Counted from the stretch's first letter, positions 52,406-64,000 are shown. The stretch: 64,000 nucleotides of DNA from JAWLHU01 sp041690255 (GCA_041690255.1 JAWLHU010000022.1:8119-72118), one strand, 5' to 3'. Notes: generated by a model not told the origin, from the letters alone. Numbers and translations are program-made.

Positions 52406-52738
52406 TTGTTCTTCGGTGGCTTCCCGATCCCCGGCCTGACCTGCCCGGCACCGATCATCCCGGCCGTAACGCCCTCGCCGTGTGCAGGCGCTATTCCGCT
52501 TCCGTCACCCGGGGCGTATCCTGCCGGACTGCCGGCTCCTGTTACCTATCCGTGGACGGTGCCGGTCGGCGTACCGCTGCCAGTGCCGACCGCTCCGACC
52601 GTGGGGCCTGGGGTCTTCCCCTTCGCAGTGCCTGGTGCTGGAGTCCCATTCGGTGTACCCGTTGCGCCCGCGGGCTTCCCCTTCCCGATTCCGTTTGCCC
52701 CCGGGGTGCCGACGGTTGGTGGGATTCCGTTCTGTTAG
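52406..52738 (+). CDS. Pro/Gly/Val-rich small protein
   Basis: A 110-residue low-complexity protein built from hydrophobic and Pro/Gly pieces (for example VGVPLPVPTAPTVGPGVFPF) with three cysteines, one at the very end (IPFC). A perfect AAGGAGGTG five bases before TTG 52406 and a terminator at 52753 show that it is a real gene despite its composition. No signal peptide. It is divergent from the riboswitch gene. It recalls the Pro/Gly-rich gene at 10492 in type, not in sequence. A coat or surface structural role is possible but unproven. Confidence 0.75.
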   Translation: MFFGGFPIPGLTCPAPIIPAVTPSPCAGAIPLPSPGAYPAGLPAPVTYPWTVPVGVPLPVPTAPTVGPGVFPFAVPGAGVPFGVPVAPAGFPFPIPFAPGVPTVGGIPFC

Positions 52739-52752
52739 TTGCTCCGCAACAG

Positions 52753-52783
52753 GGGGCAAGGCCCGTCTTGTAGGCCTTGCCCC
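52753..52783. terminator. Bidirectional hairpin terminator
   Basis: An 11-bp perfect stem GGGGCAAGGCC/GGCCTTGCCCC between the Pro-rich gene and the subtilase gene ends. Confidence 0.85.
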
Positions 52784-52810
52784 TTCGTGCGTCCCGGAAG
52801 CAGAAAGGAC

Positions 52811-55800
52811 TCATATCTGCCCGAGGCGTTGGAGTAGGCGGTACAAGACCATTGCGGCTTCTGCACGGGTAGCGTGCGCCGTGGGGGCGTACTCCTGGGC
52901 GGATCGACCAGTAAGAAGCCTCAGGCGGACCGCCGCAGCCACCTGGCCCCTCGCCCAAGCGCCGATCTGCTCACGGTCCGTGTAGGCCGACAGGGTCGCC
53001 ACCGCTTCCCCATCAAGGGCCGTGACCAGTTCGCCCTTGAGGCCCATCGCCCGAATAGTCATGACGGCCATCTCCTGGCGGGTGATCAGGTCGGTGGGCC
53101 GGAAGAGTTGGTTCTCTCCCGTGATCAGCCCAGCCGTGGCAGCCTGTTCAACAGCGCTGTAGAACCAGTCGCTCGGCTTGACATCGCCGAAGGTGGGACT
53201 GGCAGGGCTTGCAGCGGGAAGTTCGAGCGCCCGAGCCAGTAAGGCGGCGAACTCGGCACGGGTGATCTGTCCCCCTGGTGCAAAGCTCTCCTCCGTCACG
53301 CCCTTCACAATGTCACGGGCGGCAAGCGCCTGAATCACATCGTGTGCCCAGTGGCTGGCGGGTACGTCGCGAAATTCACGGCTGTAGGCGAAAACGGTGA
53401 ACTCACTGAAGTGGTCCAGTTCCACCTCCAGCACATGGTTCACCCGATCAACCCTGCCACCGATACGATCCCACTCTCCTGTATCCGGGTTGTACCAATA
53501 GACCGCGACGCTGTCAGGATCCCACTCCGGATCGAAGGGCACGGTGAGCGTCCAGGTTCCGGTTAACTGGGCAATGGAGGTCGGGTTGCCCGACTCATCC
53601 ATCGATGTGACGGCGACTTGAACGACCGGGCCGGCACTGTGCAGGCCCTTAGCCGGCGGCGGCGCCAGCTCGGGGAGTTCGTCGGCCACCTGACTGGGTG
53701 CCAGCACGGAGACCTCCACGGTGAGCGTCCCGTCTCCGGCTGCCCGCTTCAGCGTCTGGGCGCCTATCTGCAGGTTGATGCCGCCAGCCAGAATGGAAAG
53801 GCCGTTCCCATTCTCGGCCATCGCCTCCAGCAGATCGGGTGGGACGAGCACGGTGCCCTGGCTCTCCTTCAGGCCCAGAGCAATGACCTCGCCAGGTGCG
53901 GTCTGCTCGACCTGCTCCGGTGTGACAGGAGTGGTGCCTGGCGGTAAGGGAGGAGGCGGGGGATCGACCACGGGCGGTGGATCGACTACTGGCGGCTCCG
54001 GTGCCGGCGCCGGGTCCACTACTGGCGGAGGAGGCGGATCGACCACGGGCGGAGGAGGCGGAGGAGGCGGAGGAGGCGGAGGAGGAGGCGATGCCCTGCT
54101 GATCGTGACAGTGTACGTGGTGCTCTGATCCGGTGCGAGGCTGGCGACGACCGTCACCGTGTTGGAGCCGTAGGCCAGGTTGACCGTCTGACTTGTACTC
54201 GGGGTCCCGTTAATGGCGACCGCAACCCAATGACTGCCGGGTGTCGCCGTGACGTCAACCGATGAGACGCCCGAACTGACGCTCACGCTGTAGGCCGTGA
54301 CCGCAGGATCAAAGGTCAGGCTGCCCGCGGAGAGGGAGAGGCCGGACAGCACGGCCACGGGCTCTGGCTCGACCGTCAGGGTCTCTGTCAACTCCCGGCC
54401 TGCGGCATCGGTGGCGATGACACTGAGGACCGAGCCCCCGGGCTGGGCGGCGATCACAACGGCAAAGCTACCGTCCGTATCGGCAGTGACAGAGCCCAGT
54501 GTGGTTGCGCCGGAGATCACAGTCACGGTGGCCCCGGGCTTGGTCAGGCCGGTCACTTCGGTCATGGCGGCGTGAATCGGGTCAAGGAAAAGGGTCAGCG
54601 CCTCGGTATCGATGGCGAAGGTCAGTGTGGTCGAATCGCTCTCGTTTCCGGCCAGGTCCGTGGCGCTCAGGTTGAGCGTGTGATCCCCCTGTGCCAGATC
54701 TGCCAGCGCAAATGCCGCTGCCCCATCGCCTGCGGCTCGCAGAGAGCCGACCGGCTCCCCATCGATCTGAATGGAAACGAGGGCGAAGGGCTCTGCGGTC
54801 AACGCCAGGCTGAGGCTGGGATCGGGCCACACGTCACCATCGGACAGATTTGTGGCCAGTGGGGCGGCCGGCGGTGTCGAATCGGCGACCAGGTCGAGGG
54901 CGGCCTGCGGGAGGGCGTAGGCATCGATCCACGCTCCGCCATGGAAGTAGGTAACCGCGCTGGTGGGAGCACCAGGCAGGGTGATCACCCCGGTCTGGGC
55001 CGCGTGGCCGGCGGCGTACAAGGCCACCTCGTACTCCCCCGTGGTCGTTGCGGGGAGCAGCACAGCGTACCGTCCGGCACCGGCGGCGAAGCCGATGGAC
55101 TCCAGTGTACCGGCGATCGCATCCCCATCGGCCGTATTGAACAGGGTGAGGCTCAGCTCGGCAGGGCTGAGGAGGCTGCTGTCGTAGGTAGCATCGCCAT
55201 AGAGGAGGATGAACTCCAAGGAAGCGGATGCTTCCTGCCAGATCGCCATGGTGGTCATGCCCTCGGCTACGACCAGCAGGTTCTCCCCGCTGTTCCGAAC
55301 CATGATCAGGCCGGCGGCTTCATTCGATGCAGCGGCGAAGCCGAAGCTACCGGTAAAGATGCCGGTATCGGGGCCGCTCTCCTCTGCCACGATGGCGATT
55401 CCGAAGGGGTCCGAATCGGAGGCAACCAGGACAGAGGCCTGCTGAACCGTGCCGGGGTCGGTGTTGAGCGGAGGGTACTCCAGCACAAACCTCGCCTTGC
55501 GCTGCACAAAGCTCGGGTCGCTGTCCCACGAGACATCCTGCGCACCGATTCCGGTGTAGCTGTCCGCATCCAGTGAAAGGTTGTAGCCGATCGGGAGGAC
55601 ACCCGTATCCAGGATGATGGGGTCCGTGGTGGTAGCGACGGCGAACCCGTAGAGGCCCGGCGTAGCGGGATTGGTTACCCCCGCGGCGGCGTCGACGATG
55701 ACCAGGACCTCGGTATTCGGCTCAATGTTCATGGGCACCGGGATCTCCAGGTCCCCACCATTCGGAGCGAGACTCTCGCCGGCGGGTCCCACCGCTGTCC

Positions 55801-58018
55801 CATTGACGGTGATCAGGTGGGCGGGAATGGAGGCCGGGAGGGCTACATCGGGCGGAAAGTGGAGCAGAATGGTGTCCGTGCTCTCCGGGCTGTGGATAAG
55901 TCGCCCCCACGGACCGGTGGTGAAGTCGAAGTGGTAGCTGGCCGGCTCGCTGACCCCGATGGGCGAAACCGTGACGGATGCATCGGTCACGTGGGTCATG
56001 AGGGCGCCAGCCAGGCTGACAAGCTTTCCGGTGCTGGTCGTGCCGCTCAGGGAGGGGAGATCCTTGCCGGTCGCAATGACCAGGTCGATCGCCTCGACCG
56101 GCGTCAGGTTCTTCTGGCTAAGGGCGCCGGCCAGGACACCGGTCACGTGTGGCGTGGCCATAGATGTCCCGCTCAGGTAGTCATAGCTGAGCTGCGGACC
56201 CAGGTCGCCGGTGTAGGCCAGGACCTCGTAGGCACTGGCCACCGACGCTACCACCACCTCGCTCCACGGACTCGTGCCGAAGGTGAGATCGTCAATGGCG
56301 TAGGTGCCGGCCTCAAAGCTGGTCCCCGGCAGCCCAGCCAGGCTGCTGTACGAGCCGGTCTCCCCTACTACGGTGATCCCGAGCATGTTGGTGACAAATG
56401 GGCTCGCATCGATCCGGTAGAGTGCATCTTCGCCGGCCAGGATCAGCTTACCGCCCCCGTTCAGAAAGTCGGTCAGGGTGGTCTGATCGGCGGCGGTGAG
56501 GGTGGTGATGGTACCGGACTCGTTGCCCCAGGCGTTCCCCGTGAACCAGACCACCAGGTCATGGCTCTGGAGCGTGGCCAGGTCCGGCCCGTCGGCATCT
56601 TGGGCGACGGCGGTTGCCGTCACCCCGTTGAACCCGGCAGCGCCCAGGGCGTCGGCGTACAGTGCGGTGAGATCCGGGCTGAACTCGGCGTCGTTCACCA
56701 GGAGGATGCTGATCGGATCACCGGCGAGATAACCGAAGCCGTAGAGGGCATCTTCCATGAGCAGGCCACGGTCGGCAGGTGCCACTTGGTATAGGTCAAA
56801 CCCGAGGTAGAGGGATTGGTACCCACCGGGGTCGTTGAAGACCGCAGCGGGATAGTCGGCCCGCGGCGACGCCGTCGGCAGCGTGCTCACAATGTAAGAG
56901 CCAGGTGCCCCTACGTCCACGCTGGTGGCGCCGTAGTTGGAGAAACTGCTGAGATCTCCTTCGTGATCGATCGAGGCCACGCTGATGATATTCGGCAGGT
57001 CCCAGGCCGCGGGGTACATGGGCGTCGTGTCCGTATCCAGGGCGTCGTTGCCGGCTGCGGCGGCCATGAGCATGCCCGTGTCACGGATCGCCTCATAGAG
57101 GAGGAGATCCTCGCCATATCCACCGAGGCTGGCGTTCACCAGGGAGGCACCGTTAGCGGCCGCATAGTGGATCGCTTCGATCATGGAGGCGGTGCTGCCC
57201 CCATTGGGGCCGAGGACCTTGAGGACCATAATCTCGGCGTTGGGGACCACACCTACTACACCCTCGCCGTTCTCGGCGGCGGCAATGGTCCCGGCCACGT
57301 GTGTTCCGTGCATATCCTCGATGGGGCTGACGTAAACGGTTGCGGTATCGTCGTAGAAGTTCCAGCCGTGGATATCATCGATGTAGCCATTGCCGTCATC
57401 ATCCAGTCCGTTGCCGGCAATCTCCCCCGGATTGGTCCAGATCTTCCCGGCCAGGTCAGTGTGGTCGATATCCACTCCGGTATCCATGACGGCGACGAGA
57501 ATCTTCGGCAGGCCCTCCACAAGGGGCCAGCCCTCCGGTCCATCGATATCCACGTCCGGGATTCCCGGATTGCCGAGGATCGACTGACCCGTGTTCTCCA
57601 GCCCCCACTGGAACGGCCAGTAGAAATCGGTGATCGCCTGAGCCCGGTAGATGTAGTTGGGCTGGACCCACTCGACCTGGCCGCTGGCCTGCAGGGCTGC
57701 GATCGCTTCGGTGACCGAGCGGCCGCGCCCGATCTGGACCAGTTCCGTCCGGCCATCGGCCAGCACTCGCTTGGTCTCAAGATTCTGGGCAGCCCGGAGC
57801 CCCGCCGCCTGGGCGGGCTGGGTGAACCGGACCAGGAGTTCTCCCTCCACATGACTCCCGCGGGTCCGGTTCTGTGCCACTCGGACCGGCATGCGACTTC
57901 GGGCTTCCCCCCCGCCAGGTACCGCCGCAGCCCGAGCGGAGCCGAAAGCGGGTACGGTTGAAGTCAAGAATATGGCCGCCACGAAGGCGACCAGGATACG
58001 CCAACCAAGTCGCAACAT
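52811..58018 (-). CDS. Giant secreted subtilisin-like (S8) protease with SLH anchors
   Basis: The product has 1735 residues. Signal peptide (1-30), propeptide-like I9 region (~55-120), then the S8 domain: D179 (VAVMDTGVDIDH), H237 (MHGTHVAGT), oxyanion Asn ~323 (AAAAGND) and Ser ~616 (SGTSMATPHVTG). A ~190-residue Rossmann-like insert (LVVWFTGNAWG ... GGGKLILAGED) sits between the Asn and the Ser. Several beta-sandwich domains follow, then a cadherin-like domain near 1240-1310, a poly-Pro/Val-Asp linker, a ZU5-like region and three C-terminal SLH modules (FRDVPASHWAHDVIQAL). It is therefore S-layer/cell-wall attached. ATG 58018 follows GGGAGGGGG. A catalytically complete cell-surface protease. 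Confidence 0.93.
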   Translation of the reverse strand: MLRLGWRILVAFVAAIFLTSTVPAFGSARAAAVPGGGEARSRMPVRVAQNRTRGSHVEGELLVRFTQPAQAAGLRAAQNLETKRVLADGRTELVQIGRGRSVTEAIAALQASGQVEWVQPNYIYRAQAITDFYWPFQWGLENTGQSILGNPGIPDVDIDGPEGWPLVEGLPKILVAVMDTGVDIDHTDLAGKIWTNPGEIAGNGLDDDGNGYIDDIHGWNFYDDTATVYVSPIEDMHGTHVAGTIAAAENGEGVVGVVPNAEIMVLKVLGPNGGSTASMIEAIHYAAANGASLVNASLGGYGEDLLLYEAIRDTGMLMAAAAGNDALDTDTTPMYPAAWDLPNIISVASIDHEGDLSSFSNYGATSVDVGAPGSYIVSTLPTASPRADYPAAVFNDPGGYQSLYLGFDLYQVAPADRGLLMEDALYGFGYLAGDPISILLVNDAEFSPDLTALYADALGAAGFNGVTATAVAQDADGPDLATLQSHDLVVWFTGNAWGNESGTITTLTAADQTTLTDFLNGGGKLILAGEDALYRIDASPFVTNMLGITVVGETGSYSSLAGLPGTSFEAGTYAIDDLTFGTSPWSEVVVASVASAYEVLAYTGDLGPQLSYDYLSGTSMATPHVTGVLAGALSQKNLTPVEAIDLVIATGKDLPSLSGTTSTGKLVSLAGALMTHVTDASVTVSPIGVSEPASYHFDFTTGPWGRLIHSPESTDTILLHFPPDVALPASIPAHLITVNGTAVGPAGESLAPNGGDLEIPVPMNIEPNTEVLVIVDAAAGVTNPATPGLYGFAVATTTDPIILDTGVLPIGYNLSLDADSYTGIGAQDVSWDSDPSFVQRKARFVLEYPPLNTDPGTVQQASVLVASDSDPFGIAIVAEESGPDTGIFTGSFGFAAASNEAAGLIMVRNSGENLLVVAEGMTTMAIWQEASASLEFILLYGDATYDSSLLSPAELSLTLFNTADGDAIAGTLESIGFAAGAGRYAVLLPATTTGEYEVALYAAGHAAQTGVITLPGAPTSAVTYFHGGAWIDAYALPQAALDLVADSTPPAAPLATNLSDGDVWPDPSLSLALTAEPFALVSIQIDGEPVGSLRAAGDGAAAFALADLAQGDHTLNLSATDLAGNESDSTTLTFAIDTEALTLFLDPIHAAMTEVTGLTKPGATVTVISGATTLGSVTADTDGSFAVVIAAQPGGSVLSVIATDAAGRELTETLTVEPEPVAVLSGLSLSAGSLTFDPAVTAYSVSVSSGVSSVDVTATPGSHWVAVAINGTPSTSQTVNLAYGSNTVTVVASLAPDQSTTYTVTISRASPPPPPPPPPPPPPPVVDPPPPPVVDPAPAPEPPVVDPPPVVDPPPPPLPPGTTPVTPEQVEQTAPGEVIALGLKESQGTVLVPPDLLEAMAENGNGLSILAGGINLQIGAQTLKRAAGDGTLTVEVSVLAPSQVADELPELAPPPAKGLHSAGPVVQVAVTSMDESGNPTSIAQLTGTWTLTVPFDPEWDPDSVAVYWYNPDTGEWDRIGGRVDRVNHVLEVELDHFSEFTVFAYSREFRDVPASHWAHDVIQALAARDIVKGVTEESFAPGGQITRAEFAALLARALELPAASPASPTFGDVKPSDWFYSAVEQAATAGLITGENQLFRPTDLITRQEMAVMTIRAMGLKGELVTALDGEAVATLSAYTDREQIGAWARGQVAAAVRLRLLTGRSAQEYAPTAHATRAEAAMVLYRLLQRLGQI

Positions 58019-58150
58019 GGATCATGCCCCCTCCCAATGGTTCTCACCATGGGACTTATACAGAGGCATCCTTATCTCCTTCAAATAGAATGAACCTTCT
58101 GACTACGAAACGTTTGGTACCCGGCTTTGTCGACAGGGCGAAAAGTAGAA

Positions 58151-58182
58151 CAGGCGAACCCCCGACAACGGAGGTTCGCCTG
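58151..58182 (-). terminator. Intrinsic terminator of acnA
   Basis: CAGGCGAACC/GGTTCGCCTG stem with a U-rich TTCTACTTTT on the minus strand. Confidence 0.85.
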
Positions 58183-58196
58183 CTTCTGTGTGGAGC

Positions 58197-60869
<2,673 letters not shown>

Positions 60870-60949
60870 CTGACCATCCCTCTCAAAACCGTACTTCATG
60901 ATGGATATTCGGGACGATGGACAAAGCCCGAAGCACCACCGACGGTCCC

Positions 60950-60978
60950 ATTGTAGACGAATTGATCTCATTCGTAAA
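60950..60978 (-). promoter_or_regulatory. Promoter of acnA
   Basis: TTTACG (60978-60973), 17 bases, TACAAT (60955-60950) on the minus strand; transcription would start near 60943, supporting the acnA start at 60869. Confidence 0.65.
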
Positions 60979-61094
60979 TCGCATGATGCTATGCCGATGG
61001 CGTATAGGGCTATAAATCAGGAATGGGTCTTATGCCTTCTGGTATGGGTCTGAAGGTAGAGCGCAAAGGGGCTGAATCGGTGTACAATACGGGT

Positions 61095-63173
61095 ATGGAA
61101 GCGCTGCTGAGCCGTGCGTCCCGGCGGATGGACGCGATGTTCCGCACTGGATACCCGCATGCGATCAACCTGTTTGCTGCGCTCATGATGGCCTTTCTGC
61201 CCGCTCTCTCGATCCTGTCGGGGGAGGCGGCGCCGGGCAGGCCGCTCTGGGCTTCGGGGCTGGCGGTAGGCCTGAGTCTGGCCTATCTGCTGGCCTGGTC
61301 GCGCGTCCGGCCTAATGATCCGCGCTGGGCCCGCGGCATCTATCACGAACTCTACCTGCTGGGGCAGACCGCCATTATCGTGGCCGTTTACGCGCTGGAT
61401 GGCGGCCTGACCCGCTTCCTCTTTGTCGTCGTGGCCGTCCAGGCGGTCTACCTGATCCCCGTCCGCCGGTGGGCGCCCTTCGTGGGTACCCTGGCTGTCC
61501 TCTGGCTCATGCTCTACCTGGCAATCACGCCGCCGAACCAGTCCGGTGCCTCCATGGTCGCAATCATTGGCATGTACCTGCTCTACCTGATCTTCGCGGC
61601 CCTCGTCACCTTCACCACGCTCCAGCAGGAGCGGCAGAGCCGGCTGGCCCAGAAGTTGCTGGATGGCGTGGATCGGCGTTACCAGGCCCTGAAGGCCTAC
61701 GACCTGACCGTGGAGCAGCGGACGGAGAGCGAGGAGCGAGAGCGACTGGCCCGGACGATCCACGCCACCCTGGTCAACCTGCTGGCAGGCCTCGGGGAGC
61801 GGTTGATCGCACTGAGCGAGGGCATGGCCCCGCTGACCCGGGCATCGGCCCGGGAGGTCCGGCTTTTGGCCAAGTCGATCCTGGGCGAGGTGCGGGAGGC
61901 GGTTCGCACCCTGCGACCCGGCGAGGATGGACTCGATCTGGAAGGTGATGAGCCCGGCCAGTTCGAGGCTCCCCCGGAGCCGGAGTTCGCTCTGAAGGTG
62001 ACCGATCCGATCAATGTCTATCACATATGGAATCTGGGTGTCATTATTATCACGGCTGGCATTATGATCGCCGCCAAGCTGATCGGCCAGCGGGAGCAGT
62101 GGCTTCCGGTGCTGCTGCTGGTGCTTTCGCTCCTGGCGGCATACGGCGCCAGTGCGCTGGTCCGAGCGGCCTACACGGTGCGGGCCTTCTTTGTGGTGGT
62201 CCAGGCCGGCGTGATCTTCACCCTGGTCTGGCTGACCGGGGAGCCGCTCATGAACCATCTCTTCCTGGTGATCTCCGCCCAGATGGTCTTCCTGGTGCCG
62301 GTCAGCACTCGGGGTGCCGCAGCGGCGGTCGCCTTCCCGACCATCCTGACGGGGGCGGCCCTCTGGCTCCCCGATGGCGGCCTGGTCAGCCACGCCTTCC
62401 CGATCTCACTGACCGCAGCCTTCGGCGTGACCTACTTCTTCGCGGCGGTCATGGCCTATATGACCCGCCGGCAGCTGGAGGCGCGCAAGCAGGCGCTGCT
62501 CTATGCCAAGCAGTTGAACGAGGTGAACAAGCTGCTGGAGGCCCGGCTGATGGAGGCTCGGGCTGTGGCCATCGCTCGGGAGAGGGTCCGTATGGCCCGG
62601 GAGATCCATGACGGGCTGGGGCATCACTTGACGACCGTGATCGTGGAGTTGCAGTACGCCGAAGCCCTGGCCGACGAGGATCGGGCGGCGGCGGTCAGCC
62701 ATATTCACAGCGCCCTGGAGATCACAGCGGCGGCCATGAAGGCCGGCCAGGAGATGGTCCAGACCCTGGAGCGGTTCGACCGGCCCCTGCCGGCGGCTCT
62801 GCACGAACTGGTCACCGGGTGGATGAAGGCAACCGGCACGCCGGTCTTCCTCCGGATCGATGGCGACTGCGCTGTCCTCTCGACCGCCGCACGGATCACC
62901 CTCTTCCGGGCGGTCCAGGAGAGCCTGACCAACATACAGAAGCACGCCCGGGCAACCCGGGTGGAGATCCACTTGAACCAGATGGTCGACCGGGTCAGCC
63001 TGAAGGTAACCAACGATGATTTGGGCGGGGGCGGACGGGTCGAGGCGGTCCGCTCCGGCTTCGGCCTGGTTGGTCTGCGGGAGCGGGCCGAGGCCCTCAT
63101 GGGCGAGTTTGAGGTAGGGCCTCGCACCGAGGGCGGTTTTCAGGTATCATTAATCCTGCCGATTGGAGCCTGA
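61095..63173 (+). CDS. NarL-class sensor histidine kinase with duplicated membrane/DHp half
   Basis: About 692 residues. Two similar halves: each has about five to six transmembrane helices (~20-175 and ~315-465) followed by a coiled segment and a HisKA_3-type dimerisation helix. In the first half it reads ERERLARTIHATLVNLLAG, keeping His but lacking the DGLGH that follows. In the second it is canonical (RMAREIHDGLGHHLTT). Only the second is followed by HATPase_c (N-box FRAVQESLTNIQKHA, GFGLVGLRERAE). It pairs with the response regulator 14 bp downstream. Start is uncertain: ATG 61095 lies seven bases after TACAAT and has no ribosome site (possibly leaderless); ATG 61023 would add 24 atypical residues. 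Confidence 0.88.
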   Translation: MEALLSRASRRMDAMFRTGYPHAINLFAALMMAFLPALSILSGEAAPGRPLWASGLAVGLSLAYLLAWSRVRPNDPRWARGIYHELYLLGQTAIIVAVYALDGGLTRFLFVVVAVQAVYLIPVRRWAPFVGTLAVLWLMLYLAITPPNQSGASMVAIIGMYLLYLIFAALVTFTTLQQERQSRLAQKLLDGVDRRYQALKAYDLTVEQRTESEERERLARTIHATLVNLLAGLGERLIALSEGMAPLTRASAREVRLLAKSILGEVREAVRTLRPGEDGLDLEGDEPGQFEAPPEPEFALKVTDPINVYHIWNLGVIIITAGIMIAAKLIGQREQWLPVLLLVLSLLAAYGASALVRAAYTVRAFFVVVQAGVIFTLVWLTGEPLMNHLFLVISAQMVFLVPVSTRGAAAAVAFPTILTGAALWLPDGGLVSHAFPISLTAAFGVTYFFAAVMAYMTRRQLEARKQALLYAKQLNEVNKLLEARLMEARAVAIARERVRMAREIHDGLGHHLTTVIVELQYAEALADEDRAAAVSHIHSALEITAAAMKAGQEMVQTLERFDRPLPAALHELVTGWMKATGTPVFLRIDGDCAVLSTAARITLFRAVQESLTNIQKHARATRVEIHLNQMVDRVSLKVTNDDLGGGGRVEAVRSGFGLVGLRERAEALMGEFEVGPRTEGGFQVSLILPIGA

Positions 63174-63187
63174 CAGGGGGTGGAGTC

Positions 63188-63850
63188 TTGGCAGAGAAGA
63201 TCCGCATTCTCATGGTCGATGACCAGTCCCTGCTTCGGCGTGGCCTGGCCGGCCTGCTGAACCGCAACCCCGACATGGAGGTCGTGGGCGAGGCGGAGAA
63301 TGGGGAGCAGGCGCTCCGTATGGTGGCCGACCTTGACCCCGACGTGATCCTCATGGACGTGCGCATGCCGGTCATGGACGGCGTCACGGCCACCCGGGAA
63401 CTGGTCCGCCGGGGGGTCCGGGGCGGGATCATTGTCCTGACCACGTTCGATGATGACGAGTACATTTTCGAAGGGCTGGCCGCCGGGGCGAGGGGCTACC
63501 TGCTGAAAGATGCCGAGTATGAGGAACTCTCCCAGGCAATCCGCACGGTGGCGAAGGGGGAGGCGCTCCTGCAGCCCCAGATCACCACACGGCTCCTCAA
63601 GGAGTTCAGCCGGCTGTCGGGCCTGGCGGGGAACCGGCCCAAGGTCCAGCCGCTGGCGGAACCGCTGACGGAGCGGGAGTTGGAGGTCTTGCGGCTCATG
63701 GCCTCGGGAGCGACCAACCAGGATATCGCCGAGAAGCTCTACATTGGCCTGGGCACGGTGAAGCACCATGTGCGGGCCGTGTTTGGTAAGCTGAACGCCA
63801 GGGACCGGGTGCAGGCGGTGCTTATCGCTCAGGAACTAAACCTCGTGTAG
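63188..63850 (+). CDS. NarL/LuxR-family response regulator
   Basis: The product has 220 residues. N-terminal receiver with the acidic pair MVDDQ, phosphoacceptor Asp in DVILMDVRMP, Thr in VLTTFDDDE and Lys in YLLKDA; C-terminal GerE/LuxR helix-turn-helix (LTERELEVLRLMASGATNQD...TVKHHVRAVFGKL). TTG start at 63188 after GGGGGTGGAG. It is co-transcribed with the upstream kinase, its likely phosphodonor. Target genes unknown. Confidence 0.95.
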   Translation: MAEKIRILMVDDQSLLRRGLAGLLNRNPDMEVVGEAENGEQALRMVADLDPDVILMDVRMPVMDGVTATRELVRRGVRGGIIVLTTFDDDEYIFEGLAAGARGYLLKDAEYEELSQAIRTVAKGEALLQPQITTRLLKEFSRLSGLAGNRPKVQPLAEPLTERELEVLRLMASGATNQDIAEKLYIGLGTVKHHVRAVFGKLNARDRVQAVLIAQELNLV

Positions 63851-63869
63851 CCACTGGCTGCACGAGGTT
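63839..63869. terminator. Hairpin terminator overlapping the regulator stop
   Basis: AACCTCGTG-AGCC pairs with GGCT-CACGAGGTT, then TTCT; it begins inside the last codons of the response regulator. Confidence 0.85.
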
Positions 63870-63874
63870 TTCTG

Positions 63875-64000
63875 CTACTCGGCCTTGGGCGTTCCGAGAC
63901 CGAGAGTTCGCTCAAAAATTGTGTAGAGCCATAAGCGGTTCTTCTTCGATCTGGAAACGAACGGTGAAGAGCTGCCGGAGAGCGTATGCCTGGTTTCGGA
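63875..64000 (-). CDS. Possible C-terminal end of a minus-strand gene (partial)
   Basis: One minus-strand frame is open from the right edge to TAG at 63877-63875 and encodes 41 residues (including SRSKKNRLWLYTIFERTLGL). The position, convergent with the response regulator and just beyond a bidirectional hairpin, is where a gene end is expected. The fragment is too short to identify. Confidence 0.4.
   Translation of the reverse strand, partial: SETRHTLSGSSSPFVSRSKKNRLWLYTIFERTLGLGTPKAE

Noticed and set aside
58019..58196. Possible second riboswitch upstream of the subtilase gene
   Set aside because: A short GACAAAGCCGGG stretch resembles part of a GEMM core, but the paired stems and remaining core are missing.

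Overview
This 64-kb window has the look of a moderately GC-rich, endospore-lineage Bacillota chromosome. A Symbiobacterium-like or other deep Clostridia-grade relative is my best guess; no rRNA is present to settle it. Supporting signs are the coproporphyrin-type haem genes (hemE, cpfC, cgoX), CotF-type coat proteins, pyruvate:ferredoxin oxidoreductase, an Asp23/Gls24-domain protein, PadR plus HAAS genes, S-layer-homology domains and strong AGGAGG ribosome sites. Coding density is high and most convergent gene ends share a hairpin. I see no tRNA, rRNA, CRISPR array, transposase, prophage or origin.

Layout. 1-0.74 kb: end of a frameshifted ABC-2 permease. 0.8-5.5 kb: GNAT enzyme, cysteine synthase, and a divergent sulfonate/taurine-type ABC operon sharing a compact two-promoter control region. 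5.6-10.4 kb: asparagine synthetase, a decayed pepF fragment, intact pepF, and a P-loop/Asp23 fusion. 10.5-12.1 kb: small Pro/Gly-rich and coat-F-like proteins. 12.1-16.6 kb: a zinc-ribbon membrane protein divergent from a SIR2-macro fusion and a K+ channel with two RCK/TrkA-N units, followed by an 11-unit tandem repeat with 21/22-bp period. 16.7-19.8 kb: two tandem paralogous lipoproteins. 19.8-25.2 kb: SDR enzyme, hemE-cpfC-cgoX, and a PAP2 protein. 25.2-36.7 kb: a dead P-loop kinase, a hybrid histidine kinase lacking its His, a DHOD-like protein with PFOR, DegV, and gamma-glutamyltransferase.

36.8-46.5 kb is the strongest candidate for an undescribed system. A tubulin/FtsZ-like protein plus RidA converge on a tightly overlapping operon encoding a nitrilase-superfamily enzyme, a Rad50-like zinc-hook ATPase with an unusual N-terminal domain, and a two-helix membrane protein. 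That operon is divergent from a PadR-HAAS-GNAT-WYL operon across a short shared promoter/operator. 48.9-51.0 kb: MFS exporter and a DUF2161 nuclease-like protein. 51.1-58.0 kb: a cyclic-di-GMP-I riboswitch in front of a secreted repeat protein, a Pro-rich small protein, and a giant SLH-anchored subtilase. 58.2-64 kb: aconitase, a NarL-type two-component pair whose kinase has a duplicated sensor half, and the edge of another gene.

Two themes recur. First, two loci (SIR2-macro/channel and nitrilase/Rad50/membrane) have the domain composition expected of NAD-linked or DNA-linked conflict systems; this is inference. Second, three genes have a strong ribosome site followed at normal spacing only by CTG, with no usable ATG/GTG/TTG, which suggests genuine CTG initiation.
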